A stretch of 64,000 nucleotides of DNA from Natrinema pellirubrum DSM 15624 (GCF_000230735.2 NC_019962.1:2852001-2916000); one strand, 5' to 3'. Shown: positions 45,415-54,949, counted from the first letter of the stretch. Program-made: numbers and translations. The notes: generated by a model not told the origin, from the sequence alone.

Positions 45415-47238
45415 ATGCCGGACGGCAACCATTCGACAGGAGACGGGAACCCAAGCCGCGTTCCCTCGAACCCGCCCAGCGACATTGGCCCGGCCTCGAG
45501 CCTCGAGGACGATGGCGACGCCGGCACTGACGACGCGCTCGAGACGGGGACTGGCCCGGATCCGACCTCGGCTATCGCCCCGGACGACTCCCGGTCTGCG
45601 GACGCGATCAGAGACGCCGTCCTCGACGACGTTCGCGCGTCCTTCGACGACCGGCCTGCGGACGCGTTTCCGGGGCGACCCTCCGACGCGTTCATCGACG
45701 AGGAGTTCTTCGATTTCGGCTATCTCGAGGCCTACGAAGAGGTCGAGCGCTACTGGGTGAACCGCCCCTACGCCTACGTGACGATCCTCTACGACGAGGC
45801 GACCAACACCAACCGGTATCACGTCGTCGAACCCGACTTAGACGAGTTCGAGGAGTACGTCCGCGAGGACCTCATCCGATCGCTGCGCAGCGACCTGCTG
45901 TACAAGGAGTTCGACGGCGAGGTCGACCGGGCGGCGACCTTCGACGAGGAGGTCCCTCGCGTCATGCGCGAACACGCGGCTACCGTCGGCGACGGCTCGC
46001 TCCACCAGCTGCTGTACTACCTGCGCCGGGACTTCGTGAGCTACGGGAAGATCGACCCCATCATGCGCGACCGGGGCGTCGAGGACGTCTCCTGTGACGG
46101 CGCGGACCGGCCGGTCTTCGTCTACCATCACGGCTACCGGGACCTGCGGACGAACCTCTCCTTTAGTGACGAGCGCCTGAGCGCCTACGTCGTCCGGCTC
46201 GCCCAGCGGGCCGGCAAACACCTCTCGGTAGCCGATCCGCTCGTCGACGCCTCCCTGCCCGACGGCTCCCGGGTCCAGCTGACGCTGGGCGGCGAGGTGA
46301 CCACCGGCGGGCCGAACTTCACCGTCCGGAAGTTCGCCGAAGTGCCGTTCACGCCCGTGGATCTGGTCAACTGGGGCACCTTCAGCCTCGAGGAGATGGC
46401 CTACCTCTGGCTGGCCGTCGAGAACAACGCCTCCGTGCTGTTCGCGGGCGGCACGGGCTCGGGGAAGACGACGAGCCTCAACGCCGTCTCGATGTTTGTC
46501 CCGCCTGAAAGCAAGGTCGTCTCGATCGAGGACACGCCCGAGTTGACCCTGCCTCACGACAACTGGATTCAAAGCGTCACCCGCGAGGGGGTCACCGCCG
46601 GCGGCCGTGGCTCCGTCTCGATGTTCGACCTCCTGCAGGCCGCTCTGCGCCAGCGGCCGGAGTATCTCGTCATCGGCGAGATCCGGACCGAGACCGACGT
46701 CGCCCTGACCTTCTTCCAGTCGATCGCCACCGGCCACACTGCCTATACGACCTTCCACGCCGACTCGGTGCGGGGCCTGCTGAGCCGCCTGCAGAACGAG
46801 CCGCTGAACGTCCCGACGGGGATGATCGGCAACCTCGACATCGTCTCCATCCAGCGCCAGACGACACAGGAGGGCAAACGCGTCAGGCGAAACCGCCGGC
46901 TCGTCGAGTTCGGCCACCACGAGGACGAGGGCGACGGCGTCGACCCCCACGAGGTGTTCCGGTACGAGCCCGCATCGGACGGGTTCGAGCGGAGCGCCGA
47001 CTCGCGAGTCCTCGAGCGGATCGCCGACGAGCGAGGGTGGCCCCACGGCCGCATCGAGCGCGAACTCGAGCGCCGGGCGGCCGTCCTCGAGTACCTCCTC
47101 GACGAGGGGATCACCGACTACGAGCGCGTCGCCCGCGTGATTCAGGGATTCATCCGGGACCCAACGTACGTCTTGGAGGAGGTCCGCGCCGGCGACCTCG
47201 ATCCCGAGACCATCGCAGTAACGGAGGCCGACGACTGA
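45415..47238 (+). CDS. Type IV pilus/secretion ATPase (PilB/GspE-like)
   Basis: The 607-residue protein has an acidic, disordered N terminus (1-100), an N-terminal ATPase lobe (about 100-330), and a RecA core with Walker A GGTGSGKT (345-352). A Walker B-like LVIGEIRTE and an arginine/histidine region ATGHTAYTTFHADS follow. It powers pilin assembly on the cytoplasmic face. ATG 45415 is preferred over GTG 45382. It is followed after three bases by the platform protein and then the pilin, so the three form one operon. Confidence 0.93.
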   Translation: MPDGNHSTGDGNPSRVPSNPPSDIGPASSLEDDGDAGTDDALETGTGPDPTSAIAPDDSRSADAIRDAVLDDVRASFDDRPADAFPGRPSDAFIDEEFFDFGYLEAYEEVERYWVNRPYAYVTILYDEATNTNRYHVVEPDLDEFEEYVREDLIRSLRSDLLYKEFDGEVDRAATFDEEVPRVMREHAATVGDGSLHQLLYYLRRDFVSYGKIDPIMRDRGVEDVSCDGADRPVFVYHHGYRDLRTNLSFSDERLSAYVVRLAQRAGKHLSVADPLVDASLPDGSRVQLTLGGEVTTGGPNFTVRKFAEVPFTPVDLVNWGTFSLEEMAYLWLAVENNASVLFAGGTGSGKTTSLNAVSMFVPPESKVVSIEDTPELTLPHDNWIQSVTREGVTAGGRGSVSMFDLLQAALRQRPEYLVIGEIRTETDVALTFFQSIATGHTAYTTFHADSVRGLLSRLQNEPLNVPTGMIGNLDIVSIQRQTTQEGKRVRRNRRLVEFGHHEDEGDGVDPHEVFRYEPASDGFERSADSRVLERIADERGWPHGRIERELERRAAVLEYLLDEGITDYERVARVIQGFIRDPTYVLEEVRAGDLDPETIAVTEADD

Positions 47239-47241
47239 ACC

Positions 47242-49527
47242 GTGACCGACCGCGACCGAACCGACGACGGTCCCGACCGCGATTCCGCGCCCGCGACCGA
47301 CGACCCCTCCTTCCGCGAACCGGCGGTCGACGAGGAGACGGCCGAGGCCGTCCTCGAGGACGCGTTCGACGATGGTCCGAACCCGCTCGAAGCGGGGGAC
47401 GGTGATCGGACCACCGGCGACGACGGCGACGCGGAACGCGACGAGTCGGAGGCGGCCGCGCTGTTCGACGCGCTCGAGGGAGACGGGCGAGGCGACCGCC
47501 GCGAAGCCGAGCCGGAACCGGAGGAGGCGCTCAGCCAGCCCCTCCTCGAGGAGCGCCAGCTCGGCGCGGAGGAGCAACTCGAGTTGCGCGAGGCCTACGG
47601 GCGGGTCCGAACGTTCTTCAAGACCCGGCCGGAGCGATATCGCGGGCTACAACGGCGGCTCAAGCAGGCCCGGATCCGGGCCACCTACGACACGTATCTG
47701 ACCGACAGCGTCAGACTTGCCGCGATCGCGGCGATCGGCGCGTGGGTCGTCGCGTTCCTCGGGCTCCTCGGGTCGGCGCTTACCGGGACGCTGGTCGACG
47801 TACTGGGGCCGGTGTTCGGCCTCGCCGGTATCACTCGCGGTGTCTTCCTGACGGCCCCGCTGCTCGTGGCGGGGCTGGTAGTGCCGGTCGTCTGTTCGAC
47901 CGTCGCCGCAAGCGCCGTCTGGATCGGTCGGAACTACTACTACCCGCGCACCGTCGTCGCGGCGCGACGCCGCAGCATCGCGTTGAACCTCCCCTACGCG
48001 ATCACGTTCATGTACGCGCTGACCAGCGGCGGGATGAACGTTATCGAGGTCTGTCGCCGACTGGGCGACAGCGAGGCGGTCTACGGCGAGGTGGCAAACG
48101 AGTTCGACCTCGTCGTCCGCGAGATCGACCTGTTCGGCAACGACCTGTTGGGGGCGCTCGACAACGTCCGGACGCTGACCCCCAGCGACGAGTTCCGCCG
48201 GTTCCTCGACGACCTACTGGGCGTCATCGAGTCCGGCGGCGATCTCGAGACGTTCCTCGAGGCGGAGTCCGAGGAAGCCATCGACGACGCACTCGAGGCC
48301 CAGTCGTCGTTCATCGAGACGCTGGGAGTACTCAGCGAGGTGTTCGTCGTCGCGTTCGTCGCCGCGCCGCTGTTTCTGATCGTCGTCCTGATGGTCGTGA
48401 GCTTCCTCGGCGCGGAGACGGTCGGCACGATAGCCGTCCTCGTCTACGTCGGCTTCCCGCTGGCGATGATCGGCTTCTTACTGCTGGTCGACCTGCTCTC
48501 GCGGCCGTTCGAGGTGCCGACGGCCACGCTCGCGGATGCGGACGACCGGACGGTCGACCCGGAGGACGTCGCCGATGATCCGCGATTCGACGCCTACGAA
48601 CGGGCCAAGCGCGATACGGGCGTCCGGGCGTTCCTGTCGGACCCGTTCCGAGCGATCCGACGCCAGCCGCGGCTCTCGCTGGCGGTGACGGTGCCCGCGG
48701 GTCTCGCCGTCGCCGGCCTCGCGATCCGGTCCGGGATGGCCGACCCGACCGTCGCCGGGGTCCTCGCGGCCCCGCTGCAGTCGACCGTCGGGCTGGCCGT
48801 CGCGCCGCTGGTGACCGCGACCGCACCGCTTGCAGTCCTCCACGAGCGCGAGCGCCGGCGGACCGAAACGATCACCGAGCGGTTCCCCGACGTGTTGGGC
48901 ATCCTCGCCAGCGCGAACCAGATGGGGGTCGACGTCGTCGATGCCTTCGAACTAGTCACGCGGTGGGCCAGCGGGACGCTCGCGGTCGAACTCCGTCGTG
49001 TCCGCAACGACGTCGCGTGGAACCACGACCTGACCGGTGCCCTGCTTTCCTTCGCCGACCGGCTGAACGTCCCCCAGCTCACCCGGACGATGACGCTGGT
49101 CGCCGAGGGAAGCCGCTCGAGCGGCGACCTCCATGGCCTGCTCGAGATCGCGGCGAAAAACACTCGGGCACAGGCGAAGATCGCCCGGGAGCGCCGTCGC
49201 GAGGTCGGTTCCTACGTAGCGATCGTCGTGATCGGCTTTCTGGTCTACCTGCTGGTGATCGTCATGGTCAGTGCGAGCTACCTGACACCGATCGCGGAGT
49301 TGGCCGCCGAGTCGGACGCGACGGCGGCCACGGCGGAGAGTCCGGTTTCGCTGGGTGACATTCCCGTCGATGCCTACGAGGCCCTCTTCCTCCACTCGGC
49401 GCTCATTCAGGGGTTCGGGAGCGGACTCATCGCAGGGAAACTGGCCGACAACGACGTCGTCAGCGGCCTCAAGTACGGGCTGGGATTGGTCGTCCTCACC
49501 GTCGTCGCGTTCTACCTCCTGGTGTAA
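47242..49527 (+). CDS. Type IV pilus/secretion platform protein (PilC/TadC-like)
   Basis: The 761-residue membrane protein starts with GTG, with an acidic cytoplasmic N terminus (1-110). It has two type II secretion F repeats: FMYALTSGGMNVIEVCRRLGDSEAVYGEVANEFDLVV in the first half and ASANQMGVDVVDAFELVTRWASGTLAVELRRV in the second. Each is followed by paired membrane helices (final VAIVVIGFLVYLLVIVMVSASYL and the terminal LGLVVLTVVAFYLLV). It anchors the ATPase and passes pilins outward. The doubled form is usual in archaea. Confidence 0.92.
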   Translation: MTDRDRTDDGPDRDSAPATDDPSFREPAVDEETAEAVLEDAFDDGPNPLEAGDGDRTTGDDGDAERDESEAAALFDALEGDGRGDRREAEPEPEEALSQPLLEERQLGAEEQLELREAYGRVRTFFKTRPERYRGLQRRLKQARIRATYDTYLTDSVRLAAIAAIGAWVVAFLGLLGSALTGTLVDVLGPVFGLAGITRGVFLTAPLLVAGLVVPVVCSTVAASAVWIGRNYYYPRTVVAARRRSIALNLPYAITFMYALTSGGMNVIEVCRRLGDSEAVYGEVANEFDLVVREIDLFGNDLLGALDNVRTLTPSDEFRRFLDDLLGVIESGGDLETFLEAESEEAIDDALEAQSSFIETLGVLSEVFVVAFVAAPLFLIVVLMVVSFLGAETVGTIAVLVYVGFPLAMIGFLLLVDLLSRPFEVPTATLADADDRTVDPEDVADDPRFDAYERAKRDTGVRAFLSDPFRAIRRQPRLSLAVTVPAGLAVAGLAIRSGMADPTVAGVLAAPLQSTVGLAVAPLVTATAPLAVLHERERRRTETITERFPDVLGILASANQMGVDVVDAFELVTRWASGTLAVELRRVRNDVAWNHDLTGALLSFADRLNVPQLTRTMTLVAEGSRSSGDLHGLLEIAAKNTRAQAKIARERRREVGSYVAIVVIGFLVYLLVIVMVSASYLTPIAELAAESDATAATAESPVSLGDIPVDAYEALFLHSALIQGFGSGLIAGKLADNDVVSGLKYGLGLVVLTVVAFYLLV

Positions 49528-49529
49528 CC

Positions 49530-51104
49530 ATGATGGGACCTCACTCCGACGACCGGCACGACACCGACTCGCGACCGATCGGGCGGTTCGGCGGCTCCGG
49601 ATCGGGCTCGGATGCCGATCGGGCCGTCTCGCCGGTCATCGGCGCGATCCTGATGTTCGCGCTCGCGCTCGCCTTGCTCGCGCTCCTCCAGACGACGGCG
49701 ATCCCTGCCCTGAACGAGAACCTCGAGTTCCAGCACAACGACCGGGTTCGAGGCGACCTGGGCGAGGTCGACGGAGCCGTCGATCGGGTGGCCGCGTCCG
49801 GCAACGGGGAGACGGTCGCGATCGGGGCCGGATTCCGCTATCCGCCGCGGCTATTCTTCGTCAACCCGCCGCCGGCGTCCGGGACCGTGCGGACGACCGA
49901 CGCCGGGACCGTCGCGATCGACAACGCCGCGGCGGCCGGCGAGACCGGCGACTACTGGAACGGCACGCCGCGGACGTTCGAGACCCGCGCGCTCGAGTAC
50001 GTCCCCGACTACAACGAGTACGGGGGCGCACCGACGACCGTCGTGGAGCCGTGGGTCCGCTACGACCGGTTCGACGAGCGAGCCGTCACGCGATCCGAGC
50101 AGGACCTCGTCGACGGTCGCCGGCTCGATCTCGTCGCGCTCGAGGGCGAGCGGTCGGTCTCGCGGGCGGACGACGTTTCGATCGACGTCGACCCGACCAG
50201 CGCGCCGGCCCGGACAGTGACGGTTAGCGACCGAGGTGAGCCGATCACGCTGACGCTGCCGAGCCGGCTCTCCGAGGACGAGTGGCGGGACCTCCTCGCG
50301 GCCGAACTCGACCCTGCAGGCGATTCCGATGACGATCGGTACGTCACGAGCGTGGACTGTCGGCAAGCGCCGCCCGAGCCCTGCGGACAGGTGACCCTGA
50401 CCCTCGAGGAAGGGGCGACCTACGAACTCCGGCTTGGGGCGGTCTCGGTCGGCGACGGTGGGAGCGACGGGACCGCGGCGTATCTCACCGACCTCGAGGG
50501 AGACGAGACCGCGATCCCCGAAAGCGGCCGCCAGCGACTGGTCGTCGAGGCCCGCGATCGGTTCGACAACCCTGTCAGCGGCGTGGCGGTAACCGGCAGC
50601 GTCGACGGCGACGGAACGGTTCGGCCGGTCGAGCCGGTCACCGACGCCGAGGGACGGGCGACGTTCGTCTACGAGGCCCCGGCTGACGTGGACGGGACCC
50701 GCGACATCGAGGCGACCCTGCAGTTTGGCGACGGAGCCGAGCGGACGGCAACGTTCGACATCCGCGTGATGGACCGGGACGGCGACGGGGCCACCTCGTC
50801 CGTCGCGCCCGGCGCGACGATCACCGATGTGGTCGCAAACACCGGCGGGAACGACCGCTACGACGTCACGCTCAACGCGACCGACGTCAACGGCGACCTC
50901 GCGGGGGCCGTGTTCGAACTGCGCGATCCCGACACCGGAACCGTCATCGACCGGGTCGAACGGGGCCTGCGCGGCGACGCCGACACCGCGAGCGCGAGAC
51001 TAACGGCACGCGGGAACGACCGCCGCAGAAGCTACCGGATCGTCGCGACCGTCACCGACGGGGCCGGCAACGTCGCGAGCGACGAGCGGATCGTCAGCGG
51101 CTGA
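49530..51104 (+). CDS. Pilin-like surface protein with Ig-like (Big_1-type) domain
   Basis: The 524-residue protein has a class III (pilin) signal: a hydrophilic lead, then DRAVSPVIGAILMFALALALLALLQTT (about residues 29-55), the usual hydrophobic helix of archaeal pilins cleaved by PibD. A long beta-rich ectodomain follows. Residues about 340-420 (RLVVEARDRFDNPVSGVAVTGSV, TDAEGRATFVYEAP) read as a bacterial Ig-like group 1 repeat, followed by a further beta domain (about 430-524). Most archaeal pilins are 120-200 residues, so this is a large adhesive or tip-like subunit. It lies two bases after the platform gene. Confidence 0.85.
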   Translation: MMGPHSDDRHDTDSRPIGRFGGSGSGSDADRAVSPVIGAILMFALALALLALLQTTAIPALNENLEFQHNDRVRGDLGEVDGAVDRVAASGNGETVAIGAGFRYPPRLFFVNPPPASGTVRTTDAGTVAIDNAAAAGETGDYWNGTPRTFETRALEYVPDYNEYGGAPTTVVEPWVRYDRFDERAVTRSEQDLVDGRRLDLVALEGERSVSRADDVSIDVDPTSAPARTVTVSDRGEPITLTLPSRLSEDEWRDLLAAELDPAGDSDDDRYVTSVDCRQAPPEPCGQVTLTLEEGATYELRLGAVSVGDGGSDGTAAYLTDLEGDETAIPESGRQRLVVEARDRFDNPVSGVAVTGSVDGDGTVRPVEPVTDAEGRATFVYEAPADVDGTRDIEATLQFGDGAERTATFDIRVMDRDGDGATSSVAPGATITDVVANTGGNDRYDVTLNATDVNGDLAGAVFELRDPDTGTVIDRVERGLRGDADTASARLTARGNDRRRSYRIVATVTDGAGNVASDERIVSG

Positions 51105-51185
51105 CGCCAGCCGCGGCAACGGGCGACCGCCGCCGTGCCCGTTCGAACGCAAGTCTGTTTTAGGTCCGTCCCCTCAACGGCGAGT

Positions 51186-51941
51186 ATGGAGTGTCGTCAC
51201 TGCGCGTCGCCCCTCGAGAAACCCGGCGACTTCTGTCTGGTCTGCCGGGAGGCGAACACGGAAGCGATCGTCCTCGAGGCGGCACGCGACAGGGCGACGA
51301 TTACGATGCTCGCCGGCGAGCCCGACGAGCGCGATCCGGACGCAACCGACCCCGAGGAACTGGTCCTCGGGGAGACGACGATCACGACGACGCCGGAAGA
51401 CGGCGAGAACGAGCCGATCGAACTCCGGAACTTCGCGGGGCTGATCGGCGACGAGATCCGCCGCAAGCGCCCCGAGGAGGTCTACGCCGGCGGGTCGCGG
51501 GCGGTGATCCGCGCCGTCCGCGAGGACGTCCACCACCCGTTCTATCGCGTCGACGACGACGATCCCGTGCAGGCGGTCCTCGAGCGTCGCGGGAATCGCG
51601 CGCTCGACGTCGTCGAGACGCCGCCGGCCGAGAAGATCGGCGGCAGCCACTCGACGCTGATCGGCGGCCGAACGGGGATGAGCGCTATCCAGACCGTCGC
51701 CGGACACCCACACGTCAAGAAGGTGATCCCCGGCCCCATCGACGCCGGCGGCAAGGGCTCTCAGTCCGGCATGCGCGCGAAGGTGACCCGTGCCGACGAC
51801 GGCGGCAACGTTCGCATGCTGCTCCGAGACGGTTCGAGCGTCCAGGAGAACCGCGTCGTCACGACCGCCCGCGATCGCGAGATGGGCGAGCGCATCCGCG
51901 AGGACTTGAACGACGTCCTCTCGGACGCGGAATTCCAGTGA
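51186..51941 (+). CDS. DUF2103-type protein with N-terminal zinc finger
   Basis: The 251-residue soluble protein starts MECRHCASPLEKPGDFCLVC, a four-cysteine zinc finger. It ends with a conserved archaeal block: EKIGGSHSTLIGGRTGMSAIQTVAGHPHVKKVIPGPIDAGGKGSQSGMRAKV followed by VRMLLRDGSSVQENRVVTTA. From memory this is the DUF2103 region of uncharacterised archaeal proteins that may bind nucleic acid. ATG 51186 opens exactly at the zinc finger. Confidence 0.75.
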   Translation: MECRHCASPLEKPGDFCLVCREANTEAIVLEAARDRATITMLAGEPDERDPDATDPEELVLGETTITTTPEDGENEPIELRNFAGLIGDEIRRKRPEEVYAGGSRAVIRAVREDVHHPFYRVDDDDPVQAVLERRGNRALDVVETPPAEKIGGSHSTLIGGRTGMSAIQTVAGHPHVKKVIPGPIDAGGKGSQSGMRAKVTRADDGGNVRMLLRDGSSVQENRVVTTARDREMGERIREDLNDVLSDAEFQ

Positions 51942-52079
51942 CGGCGTCGATTTCGGTCCCGACGGCAGTCGTCCGGCCGTGACTCTCTCGAGGCAAGTAT
52001 TGTACCGAATCGGTGGAGGAGTCAGTTCCTGCTGGTTGTCCGAGCCTTAATGGGCCCGGTGTAATTAGATATAATTAGC

Positions 52080-52286
52080 ATGCTCGAGCGACCGGACGCG
52101 GTACTGACGCTGATCCCCCTGCTGGCAGTCAGCGGCCTCGGGATTCGGACGCTACTTGCGGCCCCGACCGTCGGGACGGGGCTGGTCACTGCACCGCTTG
52201 CCGTGGCCGGCTACCTCGCCGCGCTCGCCGTCGTCTTTCTGGAACTGCTCGCGTGGCCGGTCGCCGAACGGGTCGGCGGCTCGTGA
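52080..52286 (+). CDS. Two-helix membrane protein (68 aa)
   Basis: This small protein has two membrane helices (LTLIPLLAVSGLGIRTLLAA and VTAPLAVAGYLAALAVVFLELLAW). Function unknown. The ATG directly follows paired TAATTAG boxes (52062-52079), too close for a leaderless TATA of this gene; they may instead be an operator. Confidence 0.6.
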   Translation: MLERPDAVLTLIPLLAVSGLGIRTLLAAPTVGTGLVTAPLAVAGYLAALAVVFLELLAWPVAERVGGS

Positions 52287-52361
52287 TCGCCGACACGGGG
52301 AGTTCAGGGATCGGTGCGACTCAACAGGTTTAAGAATCCGCTGCCGATAGTGACGGTCACT

Positions 52362-52628
52362 ATGGCCAAGAAAGGAAGCGTCGGTAGCGCCGGCCGCTTC
52401 GGTGCCCGCTACGGTCGCGTCGCGCGACGCCGCGTCAGCGAGATCGAAGACGACATGGAAAACGCCGAGGTCGACGGCGACGACGTCACCCGCGTTGGGA
52501 CCGGCATCTGGAAGAACGAGGAGACCGGCAAGGTCTTTACCGGCGGTGCCTACCGCCCCGAGACCCCCGCCGGCCGCACCGCCCAGCGCTCGATCCGCGC
52601 TGCCCTCGCAGAGGACGACGACGAATAA
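52362..52628 (+). CDS. rpl37ae: 50S ribosomal protein L37Ae, zinc-cysteine-free form
   Basis: The 88-residue protein matches L37Ae at both ends: [29 protein letters not shown] and [24 protein letters not shown]. The usual zinc finger between them (CxxC ... CxxC) is gone: residues about 30-60 hold no cysteine ([26 protein letters not shown]). It binds 23S rRNA in the large subunit. A TTTAAG box about 30 bases upstream supports the start. It is followed by rpoP after 17 bases, as in many archaea. Confidence 0.88.
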   Translation: MAKKGSVGSAGRFGARYGRVARRRVSEIEDDMENAEVDGDDVTRVGTGIWKNEETGKVFTGGAYRPETPAGRTAQRSIRAALAEDDDE

Positions 52629-52645
52629 CTCCCTTCGATCCCAGT

Positions 52646-52780
52646 ATGAGCTACAAATGTTCCCGCTGTAAACGCGACGTCCAACTCGACGAGTACGGCG
52701 GCGTCCGCTGTCCCTACTGCGGCCACCGCGTCCTCCTGAAGGAACGCAGCCGCGACGTCAAGGAAGTCGACGTTCAGTAA
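52646..52780 (+). CDS. rpoP: DNA-directed RNA polymerase subunit P (Rpo12)
   Basis: The 44-residue protein [33 protein letters not shown] is one zinc ribbon (CxxC ... CxxC) with the conserved C-terminal basic/hydrophobic end. It is the archaeal counterpart of Rpb12, a structural RNA polymerase subunit. It lies between L37Ae and Pcc1, the usual archaeal neighbours, and its Pcc1 neighbour starts one base after its stop. Confidence 0.95.
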   Translation: MSYKCSRCKRDVQLDEYGGVRCPYCGHRVLLKERSRDVKEVDVQ

Positions 52781-52781
52781 C

Positions 52782-53048
52782 GTGGCCGCCCACGAGGCGA
52801 CCCTCGAGTTCGACTACGACCGGCCGTCGCGGGCCGCGCTCGTCGCCGAATCGGTCGCCCGCGAGATCGGCGAGATCGACGACGACCGCTCGCGGACGAC
52901 CCTCGAACGGACGGACTCGCGCGTTCTCGTCGAGATCGACGCGGACGACGTCATCGCCCTTCGTGCGGCGTTGAACACCTGGTTCTCGCTGATCGACGTC
53001 GCGGAACGGACAGCCGACGTCGGCGAGACGGCACTCGAGTCCCGATAG
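52782..53048 (+). CDS. pcc1: KEOPS complex subunit Pcc1
   Basis: The 88-residue GTG-started protein has the Pcc1 pattern: THEATLEFDYDRPSRAALVAESVAREI-like first strand and helix, then SRVLVEIDADDVIALRAALNTWFSLIDVAERT. Pcc1 dimerises and joins Kae1 in KEOPS, which makes the N6-threonylcarbamoyladenosine of tRNA. The order L37Ae-RpoP-Pcc1-prefoldin beta is a known archaeal cluster. Confidence 0.9.
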   Translation: MAAHEATLEFDYDRPSRAALVAESVAREIGEIDDDRSRTTLERTDSRVLVEIDADDVIALRAALNTWFSLIDVAERTADVGETALESR

Positions 53049-53108
53049 TTCCACCTCCCCTGTACCGGCAGGCAGCGGGGTCTTCGTTCCCGTCACCGAA
53101 CCCGACCT

Positions 53109-53657
53109 ATGGCCGACCGGAACGGAACGTGGCTCGGGCTCGACGCCGCCGCCAAGCCGCTGGTGATCGCCGGGCTCGCACTCGGCATCGGGCTGGGCGG
53201 GTTTTTCGACGGTATCGTCTTTCACCAGATCCTCCAGATCCACAACATGCTCTCGTCGTATCCGGACGCGAGCGTCGCGACTGATCTGGAACTCAACGTG
53301 ATGGCCGACGGGATCTTCCACCTCGCGACCTACACCTTCACGATCATGGGCGTGGTCCTCCTGTTTCGCGCATGGCGGTTGCCATCGGTACCCGGGTCCG
53401 GACGAACGCTGCTCGGTGCGTCGATCATGGGCTGGGGCGCGTTCAACGTCGTCGAGGGACTCGTCGACCACCAGCTGCTGGGGCTCCACCACGTCTGGCC
53501 CGCCGGCCCCGGCCCGCTCCTGCTGTGGGACATGCTCTTCCTGCTGTGGGGGCTACTCTTCCTGGGCGGCGGCTACCTCGTGATCCGAACCGACGGTGTG
53601 GCCGCGGCGACGGCCGGCGACGAGGCGGTCGCGGCCGATGGACGCGGCCCGGAGTAA
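53109..53657 (+). CDS. DUF2243 membrane protein
   Basis: The 182-residue protein has four membrane helices and the DUF2243 features [39 protein letters not shown] and [23 protein letters not shown]. The repeated histidines inside or near helices suggest metal or heme binding, but no function is established. It sits inside the informational operon between pcc1 and the prefoldin gene, an unusual place. Confidence 0.85.
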   Translation: MADRNGTWLGLDAAAKPLVIAGLALGIGLGGFFDGIVFHQILQIHNMLSSYPDASVATDLELNVMADGIFHLATYTFTIMGVVLLFRAWRLPSVPGSGRTLLGASIMGWGAFNVVEGLVDHQLLGLHHVWPAGPGPLLLWDMLFLLWGLLFLGGGYLVIRTDGVAAATAGDEAVAADGRGPE

Positions 53658-53742
53658 CGCGGGCCAAGCGGGCGTCGACCGGTTGCGATCGGACCGGAAG
53701 ACAAAGCTGGTCTTTATCAGTCCGGAGGGCGACGGTCGAGAC

Positions 53743-54135
53743 ATGCAAGGAAATCTGCCTCCTGAAGCCCAGGAGAAAATCGAGCAGCTCCAGGACCTGC
53801 AGGAGACGGCACAGGAAGTCGCCGTCCAGAAGCAGGAAGCCGAATCGAACCTTACCGAAGCCAAGAACGCCCTCGACGAACTCGAGAACATCGACGAAGG
53901 GACGACGATGTACCGAAACGTCGGCGAACTCCTCGTCGAGACCGACTACGAGCAGGCCGAGGAGGACCTCGACGAGAAGGTCGACTCGCTCGAGATCCGC
54001 CTCGAGACCCTCGAGAAGCAGGAAGAGCGCGTACAGGACCAGTTCGAGAGCCTGCAGGAGGAACTCGAGGACATGCTCGGCGGCATGGGCGGCGGACCGG
54101 CCGGCCCCGGCGGCCCGGGCGCTGGCGGCGCGTAA
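53743..54135 (+). CDS. pfdB: Prefoldin beta subunit
   Basis: The 130-residue protein has the prefoldin coiled coil in two arms (about 8-50 and 80-118) joined by a beta hairpin ([21 protein letters not shown]). A glycine-rich tail [17 protein letters not shown] follows. It forms the hexameric chaperone with alpha subunits and hands clients to the thermosome. The DUF3194 gene starts immediately at the stop. Confidence 0.95.
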   Translation: MQGNLPPEAQEKIEQLQDLQETAQEVAVQKQEAESNLTEAKNALDELENIDEGTTMYRNVGELLVETDYEQAEEDLDEKVDSLEIRLETLEKQEERVQDQFESLQEELEDMLGGMGGGPAGPGGPGAGGA

Positions 54136-54390
54136 ATGTCACCTGACGAGCCGTCCGACGAGACCGTCGTTCGGACGGCCGCCGACGCCGCGGAGGGCGT
54201 CATCTTTTCACAGTACAAACAGTCCGACGTGCGCGATTACGACGTCACCGTCGTCTTCGAGGACGGCGTCTTGGAAGTCGACGTCTACCTCAACGCGCCG
54301 GAGGGCGAGGACGAGCCCGACCCCGAGCAGGTCGCCGACGACGCCGCGCTCACCGCGCGACAGGCCGTCGACGACCTGTTCGAAGCGTAG
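54136..54390 (+). CDS. DUF3194 family protein
   Basis: The 84-residue acidic protein MSPDEPSDETVVRTAADAAEGVIFSQYKQSDVRDYDVTVVFEDGVLEVDVYL has a helix-then-beta-hairpin layout. It starts at the base after the pfdB stop, an arrangement typical of this family next to prefoldin beta in archaea. Function unknown. Confidence 0.8.
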   Translation: MSPDEPSDETVVRTAADAAEGVIFSQYKQSDVRDYDVTVVFEDGVLEVDVYLNAPEGEDEPDPEQVADDAALTARQAVDDLFEA

Positions 54391-54429
54391 CGGCCCGGTT
54401 CGGCGGTCGGGATCGCCCCTTCTCTCGAC

Positions 54430-54870
54430 TCATCGGTCCAGATAGCCGCCGCCGACGAACGCGAGTCCAACGGCACCGATCAACAGCACCACGCTTGCGA
54501 CGGACCCCGAGAGGGGACCGATGGAGTCACCGACGTACCCGACCGCGACGAGCGCCCCTACGGCGGTGGCTGGGATCAGGTGTGCCACCAGTTGCTGTTC
54601 GAAGGCTCTGAGCCGCCAGTAGAGCATCTCGAGGCTCGAGGCGACGGTCGCCCCGAGCGGCCGGTTCCCGTCGGGGTTGTCGGCCGGTTCGAACGCCTCG
54701 AGATCGCTTTCCTCGACGGTGACGATTTCGCCGGTGTTGACCCGCCGGCCGTCGGCGTCACCGACCCGGAGCAGGGTCACGGCGTCGCCCGTCCCGACGG
54801 CGCGGTAGATTCCGCCCGGATAGTCGCCGTCGGTCGGCCGGACGTGATCGCGCATGGAAAGTGACTGCAT
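54430..54870 (-). CDS. Hypothetical haloarchaeal membrane protein (146 aa)
   Basis: The protein has an N-terminal soluble beta domain (PGGIYRAVGTGDAVTLLRVGDADGRRVNTGEIVTVEESDLEAF) and two C-terminal membrane helices (HLIPATAVGALVAVGYVG; SVASVVLLIGAVGLAFVGGGYL). It looks like a small regulatory or housekeeping membrane protein of haloarchaea. The start is ATG 54870 or 54855. Confidence 0.7.
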   Translation of the reverse strand: MQSLSMRDHVRPTDGDYPGGIYRAVGTGDAVTLLRVGDADGRRVNTGEIVTVEESDLEAFEPADNPDGNRPLGATVASSLEMLYWRLRAFEQQLVAHLIPATAVGALVAVGYVGDSIGPLSGSVASVVLLIGAVGLAFVGGGYLDR

Positions 54871-54949
54871 ACCGGTACGGCGTCACCGGAACTACGTAAT
54901 ACTGGAGGCTCGACCGCGAGCGACGGTCGGCACCGAGGCCGAGCGCCCG

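Noticed and set aside
45838-47577. 579-residue frame opposite the pilus ATPase
   Set aside because: It is antisense to a clearly assigned ATPase, with low-complexity Arg/Val/Gly composition.
52062-52079. TAATTAG repeats read as the TATA box of the gene at 52080
   Set aside because: They end at the ATG itself, whereas haloarchaeal TATA boxes lie about 25 bases before the transcript start.
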